Source: a virus
Length of the DNA: 35,117 nt
Reading direction: 5' to 3' (one strand)
Virus record (IMG/VR): IMGVR_UViG_3300002460_000103
Location: 1 to 35,117 of that record
Numbering within the stretch: position 1 is the first letter of the stretch; each line of letters starts with the position of its first letter. Made by a program: the position numbers and the translations under genes. This document shows positions 28,504 through 35,117 of the stretch, one piece after another. Below the pieces are notes generated by a model. That model was given only the letters and a program-made list of their open reading frames with translations. It searched no databases and was not told the origin of the DNA.

Positions 28504-29174
28504 TGCTCGCCCCCATGACGGACAAGAGCGCGGAACAGGCGGCGCGGGAGGCGGTCGCCGCAGCGACAGCGGTAATCCGACAACACGATATCGATTGGGA
28601 AACCTTCGACGGCATCACACCTGACTTTGAACCCGCCGATTGGCCGCCGCCGATTCGCGATTTACGAGACGTGATTGCAGCCGCCCTCACATCCTACGCC
28701 GACGCCAGAGTGCGGGAGGAACGTGAGGCGTGCGCTGTTCATGTTGAGACGATGCCACAACGGCCTGATCCATTCGATGGCGGTCGACACGACGATGAAC
28801 AGGTGGCGCGGGAGATCGCGGTCGCGATGTGCGGCGACGATCATCTCGCCTGCACCTATCCCGATTGCGGCTGCAAGAAAATACCGGCGCGAATGCCGGC
28901 GGTCATGGCTCTCGTCACCTCCTATGCCGACGCCAGAGGGCGGGAGGGCGCGGAGGCCGAAGGCTGGGCCGTCGTCGAGAACGGCGAGATCAACGTCAAG
29001 ACTGTCTCGCCAACACGCAGGGCGGCGATCGTCAATTGGCTTGTTGTCGATCACGATGTGATGATAACGCGGCACACGGCTGACCGAACCATTGAAGCCG
29101 AGTGGCTTGCTCGCCATCCAGAAGAAACCGACGCCGTGCCGGTTACGATCCGCGCCCGCCCAGTGACGCCATGA
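28503..29174 (+). CDS. Hypothetical early protein with internal repeat
   Basis: 223 residues from ATG 28503. It carries two related 'ALxTSYADARxRE' segments (near residues 60 and 140) and a short cysteine cluster CTYPDCGCKKIPARM between them, which may bind metal. The C-terminal half has AEGWAVVENGEINVKTVSPT with RRAAIVNWLVVDHDVMITRH, a module seen in other phage proteins of unknown role. No enzymatic centre is visible. Confidence 0.55.
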   Translation: MLAPMTDKSAEQAAREAVAAATAVIRQHDIDWETFDGITPDFEPADWPPPIRDLRDVIAAALTSYADARVREEREACAVHVETMPQRPDPFDGGRHDDEQVAREIAVAMCGDDHLACTYPDCGCKKIPARMPAVMALVTSYADARGREGAEAEGWAVVENGEINVKTVSPTRRAAIVNWLVVDHDVMITRHTADRTIEAEWLARHPEETDAVPVTIRARPVTP

Positions 29175-29386
29175 CCCCGGCAGGCGAGACGGGAGGGGGC
29201 GGACATACGCTACGCATGGCGAAGATTGCGCGACGGTACGGCGTCCCTCTCTCTGACTTGAGACATGCCGCCGAGCTTCTATACGAGCACATCGCAGAAG
29301 CATTTGAACCCGAGTGGCTAGACCTTCTCGCGCGCATTCTCATCCGGCGGGTTCCGTCGTCCCTCACCCCCGGCAAGGAGGAGTAG
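29171..29386 (+). CDS. Small hypothetical protein
   Basis: 71 residues, MTPAGETGGGGHTLRMAKIA, coupled by ATGA. After a Gly-rich start the sequence is helical (RRYGVPLSDLRHAAELLYEH, EPEWLDLLARILIRRV). A partial helix-turn-helix is possible at ARRYGVPLSDLRHA. No family recognised. Confidence 0.5.
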   Translation: MTPAGETGGGGHTLRMAKIARRYGVPLSDLRHAAELLYEHIAEAFEPEWLDLLARILIRRVPSSLTPGKEE

Positions 29387-29674
29387 ATGGGCGTCCATTC
29401 ATACATCGTGAACGAGAGGCAATTTGCCAAGATCGTGCGTCAGCATGGGGCGGTTGCCCACGGCGTCAACTTCGGATTCATGGCGGTCATTCCGCCAGAG
29501 GGAGTTAAGACATATACGCTTGCCCAATGCGAATGGATTGGCAACTACAGCCACAAGACTTGCATCTTCACCACCAAGTTTCCACCGAAACGCGCTACCG
29601 ACTCGCGCTATCTCGGCCCTGACCGTTTCTGGGAAGGCCGCGCCCTCGCCCGCCCGGATGGAGGGGGAAGGTAA
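29387..29674 (+). CDS. Small hypothetical protein
   Basis: 95 residues, MGVHSYIVNERQFAKIVRQH, directly after the preceding stop with AAGGAGG upstream. It has GFMAVIPPEGVKTYTLAQCE, WIGNYSHKTCIFTTKFPPKR and a Pro/Gly-rich end. Mixed alpha/beta composition; not recognised. Confidence 0.55.
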   Translation: MGVHSYIVNERQFAKIVRQHGAVAHGVNFGFMAVIPPEGVKTYTLAQCEWIGNYSHKTCIFTTKFPPKRATDSRYLGPDRFWEGRALARPDGGGR

Positions 29675-30040
29675 ATGCGTCGTATCGAGAACATATTGAA
29701 CCTTGCTCGCGGCATTATAACCTACGAACTCGCGGACGGACAACGCATAGACCTCGACGCCACCGCCGTACACCGGCATGGCGCCGCAGAATTAATCCGT
29801 GCCGCTGGCCTTGGCCATCTACTACCCACGGAACGGATGAAGGTCATCCAGAACGGCCGACACATCGGGACGGTCCCACCTGATTTCAACCCGATAGCGA
29901 TCAAAAGCCGGTCGTTCTTGTACGACCCGCGACCGGGTGATTTCCAGCGCGATGGCGACACATGGATTGCGAGTCCATCCCTCGGCAACGGCGATCTTGA
30001 GGCCATTCCAGGGTTCGCCCCCACCCCCGAGGGTGGGTGA
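29675..30040 (+). CDS. Hypothetical protein
   Basis: 121 residues, MRRIENILNLARGIITYELA. It starts immediately after the previous stop, with GGGGGAAGG upstream. The sequence has AVHRHGAAELIRAAGLGHLL, NGRHIGTVPPDFNPIAIKSR and a C-terminal DPRPGDFQRDGDTWIASPSL. 'SFLYDPRPGDF' tails recur in Rhizobiales phage proteins. No function is known. Confidence 0.55.
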   Translation: MRRIENILNLARGIITYELADGQRIDLDATAVHRHGAAELIRAAGLGHLLPTERMKVIQNGRHIGTVPPDFNPIAIKSRSFLYDPRPGDFQRDGDTWIASPSLGNGDLEAIPGFAPTPEGG

Positions 30041-30283
30041 ATGGCGGCGGTCTCGCCTCGGCTTCTCACGCGAGCGGAAGCTGCCGCCTACTGCCGGCTG
30101 GCGCTTTCCAGCTTTGATGCCTGGGTCATTGCCGGCCGGCTTCCCAAGCCTATCCCCGATACTCACAGATGGGATCGCCGCGCGATCGATTTGGCGCTGG
30201 ACAAGATCAGCAACCTCACCCCGAACATAGAGCCTTCCGCTTACGAGCGGTGGAAGGCGGGGCGGCATGCGCGTGCATCTTAG
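30041..30283 (+). CDS. Excisionase / AlpA-like HTH protein
   Basis: 80 residues starting MAAVSPRLLTRAEAAAYCRL. The MerR-like winged helix is clear: LLTRAEAAAYCRLALSSFDA, then GRLPKPIPDTHRWDRRAIDL. This is the layout of phage excisionases and AlpA-type regulators found directly before tyrosine integrases. It overlaps the integrase start by 17 bases. It probably bends DNA at attP or directs excision. Strong context supports the call. Confidence 0.7.
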   Translation: MAAVSPRLLTRAEAAAYCRLALSSFDAWVIAGRLPKPIPDTHRWDRRAIDLALDKISNLTPNIEPSAYERWKAGRHARAS

Positions 30284-31310
30284 GGGCCTTCACTCGGTTC
30301 GGAAGGTTCTGGCCGACGGGGCCGTGACGACCTACCGCTATGCTTGGCGGGGCGGACCTCGCGTCGAGGGCGAGCCGGGGACGCCCGCCTTCATGGCGTC
30401 TTATGCCGCAGCCGTCGCTTCAGTGAAGATCCCGGTGCAGGGCACGCTCTTCACGCTGATCGCTGAATACCGCGCATCAAGCGACTACCTCGGCTGCCGG
30501 CCGGCAACAAGGCGCGACTATGCCCGCTACCTCCGGCTGATCGAAGAGGAATTCGGCGACACGCCGATAGAGGCGCTGACCGACAATCGCATGCGGGGAG
30601 ACTTCAAGGAGTGGCGGGACGGTATGGCAGCCACACCGCGTTCAGCCGACCTCGCGTGGTCGGTTCTGGCCCGCGTCCTGTCCGTCGCCAAAGACCGCGG
30701 GCGCATCGACATGAACCCGTGCGAGCGCGGCGGACGGCTCTACACGGCCGACAGGACCGACGCCATCTGGACGCCAGTCCTTGTCGATCTGGCGCTGGCC
30801 CGCTTTCCCAAGCACCTCCGCTGGGCATTGATGCTGGCATTGTGGACCGGCCAGCGGCAAGGCGATCTGCTTCGCCTACCGTGGTCAGCCTATCAGGGAG
30901 AGCGCATCCGCCTTCGCCAGTCCAAGACCGGCGCCCGCGTCACTATCCCGGTGGGCCGGACGCTCCGCACCGAGCTTGAACGTATCCCGAGACTCGGGCC
31001 GGTCATCCTCACATCGAGCGACGAGACGCCGTGGACCGGCGACGGCTTCCGATCATCATGGGGAAAGGCATGCAAGGCCGCCGGGATCGTTGGCGTGACG
31101 TTCCACGATCTTCGAGGGTCGGCAATCACGCGTCTGGCTGAAGCTGGCGCCACGGTTCCCGAGATCGCCGCCATCACCGGCCACGGCCTCGCCGACGTGG
31201 CGGAGATATTGGACGCGAACTATCTGAGCCACACGAACGCGCTTGCCGACAGCGGGATCAGGAAGCTTGAGCGGAAGGAAAGCCGAACGAAACCTGTAAA
31301 CCGCATGTAA
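30267..31310 (+). CDS. int: Tyrosine-type site-specific integrase
   Basis: 347 residues. An N-terminal arm-binding region is followed by the SAM-like core-binding domain (about 62-150: LIAEYRASSDYLGCRPATRR, DYARYLRLIEEEFGDTPIEA). The catalytic domain has Arg197 in WTGQRQGDLL, Lys220 in RQSKTG, HDLR (His280, Arg283), His306 in ITGHG and Tyr319 in DANYLSHT. The full set of catalytic residues is present. It inserts phage DNA by recombining attP with the host tRNA-Lys gene. It ends 29 bases before the attP core. Confidence 0.93.
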   Translation: MRVHLRGLHSVRKVLADGAVTTYRYAWRGGPRVEGEPGTPAFMASYAAAVASVKIPVQGTLFTLIAEYRASSDYLGCRPATRRDYARYLRLIEEEFGDTPIEALTDNRMRGDFKEWRDGMAATPRSADLAWSVLARVLSVAKDRGRIDMNPCERGGRLYTADRTDAIWTPVLVDLALARFPKHLRWALMLALWTGQRQGDLLRLPWSAYQGERIRLRQSKTGARVTIPVGRTLRTELERIPRLGPVILTSSDETPWTGDGFRSSWGKACKAAGIVGVTFHDLRGSAITRLAEAGATVPEIAAITGHGLADVAEILDANYLSHTNALADSGIRKLERKESRTKPVNRM

Positions 31311-31339
31311 ACTGGTCTAGGGCCGTAGCCCGGAAACCG

Positions 31340-31386
31340 TGGTGGGCGATGCAGGGATCGAACCTGCGACCCGCTGATTAAGAGTC
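31340..31386 (-). other. attP core: tRNA-Lys(CTT) 3' identity segment
   Basis: Read on the minus strand, bases 31386-31340 form the 3' half of a tRNA-Lys: anticodon loop with CTT, variable loop, perfect T-arm GCAGG/TTCGATC/CCTGC, acceptor strand ATCGCCC and CCA. No D-arm or 5' acceptor strand lies upstream (toward 31440). This is the common way a phage attachment core restores the tRNA gene on integration. It sits beside the integrase with phage-type genes on both sides, so attP is preferred over attL/attR. Confidence 0.8.
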
Positions 31387-31476
31387 GAGTGGCGTTCTCG
31401 CAAGATCAATGGCTTCGCTGTAAAATGACTACGAACCGCCCCACCTGATTTCAATGGGTTAGATGGACAATGTAAA

Positions 31477-31959
31477 ATGAAAAAGCGAAGCGATGAGCCG
31501 GGCTACGTCTATTTCATGGTGATGTATCGGCCAATGGGCGACGACGAAACCAACGACAGCAGCGGCGACGACTCCGTCTGGATCAAGATAGGATTCTCAA
31601 CATCGCCGACTGCGCGTCTTAGCAATCTGCGGACGGCAATCCCCTTTGAAATAGAGATCGAAGAGACCTTTCCCGGCACGGAGGCTGAGGAGCGCGCCCT
31701 CCACAAACGTTTTGCAAAGCATCGCATCAAGCGAGAATGGTTCCGCTTCGATGAAGAAATCGGTGAGTTTCTAGATGATCTTCGAGATGCGGAAATTCTG
31801 CTGAAGATGAAGCATGGCGATGACTATGAGCCATCGTTGAGCGAATGCCTTGCCGTCGAGAATCCCGGAAAGACATTTAACGACATTTTCTGTCGCGGCG
31901 ATGCAACCATGCTTCCCGTAGAGCCGCCTTCCCCTAACGAGGATCACCAGCATGGCTGA
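31477..31959 (+). CDS. GIY-YIG (T5orf172/Mug113-like) protein
   Basis: 160 residues starting MKKRSDEPGYVYFMVMYRPM. GYVYFM at residues 9-14 and IKIGFS near 36-41 are the divergent GIY and YIG motifs. ARLSNLRTAIPFEIEIEETF and ERALHKRFAKHRIKREWFRF give the LxH/EWF signature of the Mug113/T5orf172 class, with Arg and Glu in place. The C-terminal 60 residues are acidic and uncharacterised. It lies just beyond attP in a segment that looks less GC-rich, as morons often do. Nuclease activity is inferred; other members serve in stand-alone or defence-linked roles. Confidence 0.75.
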   Translation: MKKRSDEPGYVYFMVMYRPMGDDETNDSSGDDSVWIKIGFSTSPTARLSNLRTAIPFEIEIEETFPGTEAEERALHKRFAKHRIKREWFRFDEEIGEFLDDLRDAEILLKMKHGDDYEPSLSECLAVENPGKTFNDIFCRGDATMLPVEPPSPNEDHQHG

Positions 31960-32146
31960 CCAAGAAGAACTGACGCTGACGGAGATCGCGAAACGTGGCT
32001 ACGCCATTTGGCGCGGAACGCATCGCCGCAACACGCCGACTCCGCAGCATTGGGATGATCTTGCGCCTTCAGAACGCGAGTCCTATGCGGCCGTCGTCGC
32101 ATTTGCAGTCACCTATACCCGCGATGCAATTGCTGAAGCCTCCTGA
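31952..32146 (+). CDS. Small hypothetical protein
   Basis: 64 residues, MADQEELTLTEIAKRGYAIW, overlapping the previous stop by 8 bases. WRGTHRRNTPTPQHWDDLAP with SERESYAAVVAFAVTYTRDA is helical. Phage proteins with 'WDxLxxxxRxxYxxxAxF' endings are familiar but unassigned. Confidence 0.55.
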   Translation: MADQEELTLTEIAKRGYAIWRGTHRRNTPTPQHWDDLAPSERESYAAVVAFAVTYTRDAIAEAS

Positions 32147-32241
32147 TGCCCTCCCCGTTCAGGTTCGCGCACGTCTACATCGGCATAGGCGTGGCGGTGA
32201 TGGTAGGATTCGGAATAGGCCGGTTGGCGGGATGGTGGTGA
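32146..32241 (+). CDS. Short 31-residue membrane peptide
   Basis: ATG 32146 overlaps the upstream stop (TGATG). The peptide MPSPFRFAHVYIGIGVAVMV is one transmembrane segment followed by a GRLAGWW end. The coupled start plus clear hydrophobicity support translation. Function unknown. Confidence 0.45.
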   Translation: MPSPFRFAHVYIGIGVAVMVGFGIGRLAGWW

Positions 32242-32259
32242 GATGAGCGAGATCAATCG

Positions 32260-32460
32260 ATGATAACAAATTCGAATCCAGCATGGCGCGCGTCTGTGCG
32301 ATCAATGCGGCTGCTTTGTCCCCTTGGGGTAATTGCTGCGGCGGCGGTCGGCTATCTCGACTGGTCCTACGAACGCTATGAACTGATGGCCGTCGCCGCT
32401 TTTTGCGGCGGTGTCTCGACTATGCTCACTTGGATTCAATGGCGTTGGTTTTCAATCTAA
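32260..32460 (+). CDS. Small membrane protein
   Basis: 66 residues, MITNSNPAWRASVRSMRLLC. Two hydrophobic stretches (residues ~19-35 CPLGVIAAAAVGYLDW and ~43-62 LMAVAAFCGGVSTMLTWIQW) fit a hairpin. It ends shortly before the next Shine-Dalgarno. The upstream signal is weak, and the first residues could be trimmed to ATG 32305. Not recognised. Confidence 0.5.
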   Translation: MITNSNPAWRASVRSMRLLCPLGVIAAAAVGYLDWSYERYELMAVAAFCGGVSTMLTWIQWRWFSI

Positions 32461-32474
32461 CAAAGGAGAGAGTC

Positions 32475-33224
32475 ATGCTTTCAACACTTCTTCGGCGCTC
32501 ACCAAAAGTCGAAGCCCTTGACCTGATAAAGCGCGAGCGGCCGGACATTTCGTCTGATCGCACAGCGCTGGCACCGGAGCCGCGCCAAGAGCAAAGTCTT
32601 CTGGAGGAATATGCTCGGTTAAGCTCATCGCTCGGCTTGGAAAACCCACACATCAACGCTGATCTGATGGTGGAAAAATTCAAGAACTTTCTGCGGCAGA
32701 AAGATTGGGCGATCTTTTCACTACCAACCGTCGTCGCCTACATGAACAAGAAGTCCGCTGACGAAAGCATGGCGAAGGCTGGATGGCATTGGCGGCCGTT
32801 GCGGATCAAGGATGACATCAAGAACGTCAGATTCGGCACTCAGGCTCGCAAATGGGGCCACCAAGAAAACGAAATGCAGCCAGCCTCTGATTATTATTGT
32901 GGCCCTCACGCGGAACAAGGGCACCAATGGTCAAATAGCCGACAAAACCACGAAGCGGTGACTCTCCACGTCCCTTCAAGCGGCAGTCCCTACGACAAAC
33001 TCATTCCGATACACGCGCTTCGCAAGGTTGCGGAGACTGAAAAGGAATACGCCGACCCCGTAGCGTTTTTCGTCTGCGATTACGCACCAGCGCCGCACAT
33101 CGAGCATCCCGATCCATTTCTGATGGCCGTCGTGAACAATGCTCGTCTTGCGCAGGGCGTCGGGCGCTTCATCATCGACTTTTGGGACGAGCCCGGCTTT
33201 GGCATCGAGCAGATGATGAAATAG
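32475..33224 (+). CDS. Hypothetical 249-residue accessory protein
   Basis: Starts at ATG 32475 behind AAAGGAGAGAGTC, a strong site. The sequence has a charged N-terminal part (LDLIKRERPDISSDRTALAP), an IFSLPTVVAYMNKKSADESM segment, a His/Trp-rich middle (GWHWRPLRIKDD, CGPHAEQGHQW) and LRKVAETEKEYADPVAFFVC near residue 180. The C-terminus ends FIIDFWDEPGFGIEQMMK. I recognise no fold. It is the largest gene in the post-attP segment and looks less GC-rich than the early genes, so it may be a lysogenic conversion gene. Confidence 0.5.
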   Translation: MLSTLLRRSPKVEALDLIKRERPDISSDRTALAPEPRQEQSLLEEYARLSSSLGLENPHINADLMVEKFKNFLRQKDWAIFSLPTVVAYMNKKSADESMAKAGWHWRPLRIKDDIKNVRFGTQARKWGHQENEMQPASDYYCGPHAEQGHQWSNSRQNHEAVTLHVPSSGSPYDKLIPIHALRKVAETEKEYADPVAFFVCDYAPAPHIEHPDPFLMAVVNNARLAQGVGRFIIDFWDEPGFGIEQMMK

Positions 33225-33238
33225 AGCTGCTGAAACGC

Positions 33239-33277
33239 AAAAATCCCGGCCGCCCCGCGCGAAGCGGAACAGCCGGG
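33239..33277 (-). terminator. Rho-independent terminator of the lysis operon
   Basis: Read leftward, CCCGGC (33277-33272) and GCCGGG (33250-33245) with inner CCGC/GCGG pairing form a hairpin followed by ATTTTT (33244-33239). It lies about 360 bases beyond the stop of the leftward lysis-type genes. The plus strand has no T-tract here. Confidence 0.65.
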
Positions 33278-33383
33278 CCAAGGTTCATCTGGAACAAGCT
33301 GAGGGTCAGGTTTACGTAGTACCTCGCATCTACGTTGGACGGAAGCCGGATGGCTCCGCCCCTTCCCGAGGGAAGATCAGAAA

Positions 33384-33644
33384 ATGGAGATGGACGTGAG
33401 CGCAAATATCTACTTCGAGCCAATTGATCCACATCCACGGGCTATCGGCACCTTTGCACCATCGTCGTTTCAGGAAGCGATGCGCAAAGCCGGTTTCGAA
33501 TTGCCCTGCGTCCTTGACGCGAGCGCCGTGCCCGTCCTTTCAGGTATGGCCGCAACTTTTGGCTCTAACTCGCCAAATCCCTACGAAGAAATTATTGAAG
33601 CAATTGAGACACACGGTAAAATACGGCTGTGGGCTGAATACTAA
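33384..33644 (+). CDS. Small conserved phage protein
   Basis: 86 residues (ATG 33384; GTG 33396 is an alternative). ANIYFEPIDPHPRAIGTFAP with SFQEAMRKAGFELPCVLDAS and PNPYEEIIEAIETHGKIRLW are recurrent features of a small phage family opening 'xxNIYFEP...'. Its TAA shares bases with the TAG of the converging gene (33641-33644). The leftward transcript heading for the terminator at 33.24 kb would run antisense through it. Function unknown. Confidence 0.6.
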   Translation: MEMDVSANIYFEPIDPHPRAIGTFAPSSFQEAMRKAGFELPCVLDASAVPVLSGMAATFGSNSPNPYEEIIEAIETHGKIRLWAEY

Positions 33645-34003
33645 CGTAATCCGGCTGGGATCAGGTAGTTCGCGCCGCGCACATCATCGAAGCGCTGCGG
33701 TTTCAGGTTCGGTTCAACCGGCGCGACAACTGGCGGCACTGCCACCGCCCATCCCTTGCCACCGCCGATCAGGCACATCGTATCAGTGTTCGGATGTGCC
33801 CACAGCGACCAGTCGCCCGCCACCGGGTTGACCGTGATGCTCATCGCGTTCCCGGTCAGGGTTTGCGCGGTGAAGGCGGGCAACTCGCCGAATTGGGCTT
33901 TGGCCTTGTCCAATGCGATCTGCCTTGGAAAACAGTCGCCCATAGCCGCCTGAGCGGCAACCGGCATAAACACGGCAAGCGCGATGATGGCGATTTGGTT
34001 CAT
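33641..34003 (-). CDS. Secreted protein, probable lysis-module member
   Basis: 120 residues from ATG 34003. MNQIAIIALAVFMPVAAQAA is a clear signal peptide with AQAA cleavage site near 20. The mature part has two cysteines (GDCFPRQ and DTMCLIGG), which could form a disulfide, a DWSLWAHPNTDTMCLIGGGK segment and a Pro-rich PPVVAPVEPNLKP linker. Similar small periplasmic proteins occur near holins in alphaproteobacterial phages. A spanin-like role is possible but no lipobox or coiled coil is present. It is the last gene of the leftward lysis-type set. Confidence 0.55.
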   Translation of the reverse strand: MNQIAIIALAVFMPVAAQAAMGDCFPRQIALDKAKAQFGELPAFTAQTLTGNAMSITVNPVAGDWSLWAHPNTDTMCLIGGGKGWAVAVPPVVAPVEPNLKPQRFDDVRGANYLIPAGLR

Positions 34004-34296
34004 GGCGATGTCCTGTCTCTCGCGGCCAGCTTTTCCAGAAGGTCGAGAAGCTGCATGTTCAGCGCCTTCAGCGAGGACAGATCGCTCTCCGCGCGGTTCT
34101 GCGATTGGGATTGCGCGGCGAGCCTGTCCTGAACGGCCTTGAGCTGTTCTTCCAGCGTCATGATCCGGTCGTTGACCGTCTGCTTGATGAACGTCTCGGC
34201 ATAGGGCTTCACGATGAAGCCGCCCAACGTCAGGAAGAACCCGGCTAGGATCAGCACGTCGCGGAATTTCTTGGCGAGATCGAGGATGGTGGTCAT
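34000..34296 (-). CDS. Holin-like or holin-accessory membrane protein
   Basis: 98 residues from ATG 34296. One transmembrane segment at about 14-29 (VLILAGFFLTLGGFIVKP) is followed by a long coiled coil (MTLEEQLKAVQDRLAAQSQS and LKALNMQLLDLLEKLAARD). This resembles small holin-accessory proteins. It overlaps both neighbours by 4 bases. The role in timing lysis is inferred from layout. Confidence 0.5.
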   Translation of the reverse strand: MTTILDLAKKFRDVLILAGFFLTLGGFIVKPYAETFIKQTVNDRIMTLEEQLKAVQDRLAAQSQSQNRAESDLSSLKALNMQLLDLLEKLAARDRTSP

Positions 34297-34580
34297 GGGG
34301 TTGCTCTCTGTAACAAATCGTCCAGCTTATTTTCGATCCGATCAAGACGGGCCGTGACCTCGGCGCGTAGCGCCCTGCTATCCGCCTCGGTCCGCACCAA
34401 TCGCTCAATCAGCGCCGGTCGACCGACGAGCGACGTTTCGATGTTCGTCACGCGCCCGTCCATCTTCGCGATCCATGTGGATGTCACGAAGATGAGCAGC
34501 CCGCTTTGAAACAGGATTGTCACGATGAGACCGAGTGCGCTCAGCAACAGGCGACGGTCGGTGAACCAGCGATCGGTCAT
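34293..34580 (-). CDS. XhlA-like membrane protein
   Basis: 95 residues from ATG 34580. A transmembrane segment at about 10-38 (LLLSALGLIVTILFQSGLLI) is followed by a coiled coil DGRVTNIETSLVGR...ERLVRTEADSRALRAEVTAR and RIENKLDDLL. This TM-plus-coiled-coil plan recalls XhlA/holin-partner proteins, though XhlA usually has the TM at the C-terminus. It is paired with the next gene of the same plan, coupled by ATGA. Confidence 0.5.
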   Translation of the reverse strand: MTDRWFTDRRLLLSALGLIVTILFQSGLLIFVTSTWIAKMDGRVTNIETSLVGRPALIERLVRTEADSRALRAEVTARLDRIENKLDDLLQRATP

Positions 34581-34586
34581 GTAATC

Positions 34587-34877
34587 TCAATTCCTCATGA
34601 TCTCTGCGAAGCGATATTTGATCCATCGCCGGGCAAGGGCGATGTTGCCGAAGTAGTGGACGGCCCAAGCCCACACGACGACTGCGACGAAGATGGCGCA
34701 CGTCCCGAATACGGCTTCGATCATCGGATGCGTCGGTTCGGGATGAACGACAAGCTCGGCTGGCGAGACGCACACCGTCGATGTCACCTGTACCGGATCG
34801 TAGAACGCCGCGAGCGGATCAGGACCAAGCGCCGGCACCTCGGCTTCCGGTTCGGGGATGACGAGGTAGTCGGTCAC
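34587..34877 (-). CDS. Membrane protein of the lysis-type cluster
   Basis: 96 residues from GTG 34877. The N-terminal ~50 residues are Pro/Val-rich and soluble (PEPEAEVPALGPDPLAAFYD). One membrane span at about 55-72 (AVFGTCAIFVAVVVWAWAVH) is followed by a basic C-terminus ARRWIKYRFAEIMRN. It could be a pinholin-like or accessory protein. No family recognised. Confidence 0.5.
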   Translation of the reverse strand: MTDYLVIPEPEAEVPALGPDPLAAFYDPVQVTSTVCVSPAELVVHPEPTHPMIEAVFGTCAIFVAVVVWAWAVHYFGNIALARRWIKYRFAEIMRN

Positions 34878-34880
34878 GGG

Positions 34881-35117
34881 CTATTTCTTGGTCTGTGGCT
34901 TACGGCGGATTTGCGCTGTTGAGCGTTCGTTGCGCCGAGCGCGAAACTGGATTGCAAATTTCTTCGGAGCGACACGTACCGTTATCAGTCGCGATCCGCG
35001 CTTCCTCATCTCGACGATTTGAAACTCGAAATCATGAGACAAGCCGCAATCACAACAGATCAACCGATGTTGCAGATGCGCCGACTTGGGGCCGCTCCAC
35101 AACCGCTGGCGTGGATC
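34881..35117 (-). CDS. Small conserved phage protein, 5' end outside window
   Basis: The frame is open to the right edge; a TTG at 35102 is the first possible internal start but weak, so the true start is probably outside. It has HRLICCDCGLSHDFEFQIVE with a CxxC zinc-type site, a hydrophobic LITVRVAPKKFAIQFRARRN and a basic TAQIRRKPQTKK end. The 'CxDCGLxHD...RxRRNxRxTA' pattern is common in phages and is unassigned. It is followed by the membrane-protein cluster. Confidence 0.65.
   Translation of the reverse strand, partial: DPRQRLWSGPKSAHLQHRLICCDCGLSHDFEFQIVEMRKRGSRLITVRVAPKKFAIQFRARRNERSTAQIRRKPQTKK

Noticed and set aside
31340-31440. Complete tRNA gene
   Set aside because: Only the anticodon-loop-to-CCA part of tRNA-Lys is present; there is no D-arm or matching 5' acceptor strand, so it is an attachment core.
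1-35117. CRISPR array, insertion sequence or transposase
   Set aside because: No regularly spaced repeats and no DDE or HUH transposase-like protein were seen on either strand.
1-35117. Diversity-generating retroelement or retron
   Set aside because: No reverse transcriptase motif and no template/variable repeat pair was noticed near the fibre genes.

Overview
This window looks like most of the genome of a temperate tailed phage of an alphaproteobacterium, probably Hyphomicrobiales (Rhizobiales). The evidence is a GcrA-family cell-cycle regulator (15214-15723), high GC with tightly packed ATGA/TGATG gene junctions, a P22-like portal, and an integrase beside an attachment core copied from a tRNA-Lys(CTT) 3' end. 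That core (31340-31386) has phage-type genes on both sides, so it reads as attP and the sequence as a non-integrated phage genome. I infer that the late operon leaves the left edge and re-enters at the right edge: terminase, portal and tail genes are transcribed leftward out of position 1, while lysis-type genes enter leftward from 35117 and end at a terminator near 33.24 kb. I recognised no major capsid protein or endolysin; they may lie in the missing part.

Layout. 1-7.4 kb (minus): tail, fibre and structural proteins, the portal and small accessory proteins. 7.4-10.5 kb: large terminase interrupted by an intein, one small gene facing the other way, and a putative small terminase. 10.8-18.97 kb (minus): a long leftward operon of small phage proteins, a replication-type protein, GcrA, a winged-helix protein, a MazG-like pyrophosphohydrolase, and two free-standing endonuclease genes (GIY-YIG and HNH-AP2). 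18.96-19.34 kb: a hairpin-rich leader. 19.3-20.5 kb: the lysis-lysogeny switch, with a Cro/YdaS-like gene and an XRE repressor diverging from a shared promoter. 20.6-31.3 kb (plus): early genes, with ERF annealing protein, YqaJ exonuclease and HNH nuclease in a recombination cassette, then many small unknowns, an excisionase-like protein and a tyrosine integrase. 31.3-33.6 kb (plus): attP and an apparently lower-GC accessory ('moron') segment with a second GIY-YIG-type gene. 33.6-35.1 kb (minus): secreted and membrane proteins of probable lysis function.

The most striking object is the terminase intein. Splicing motifs A, B and F are in frame with terminase at the conserved SHG/SDAF nuclease motif. 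A complete HNH endonuclease with a zinc ribbon is encoded on the same strand in a different reading frame inside the intein. It has its own ATG and Shine-Dalgarno sequence, and its stop codon sits on the C-terminal splice junction. One DNA segment thus appears to encode both a splicing element and a separately translated homing nuclease. The window carries five nuclease-type genes of the kinds associated with homing, two reading-frame dislocations, and a probable ATT-initiated gene.
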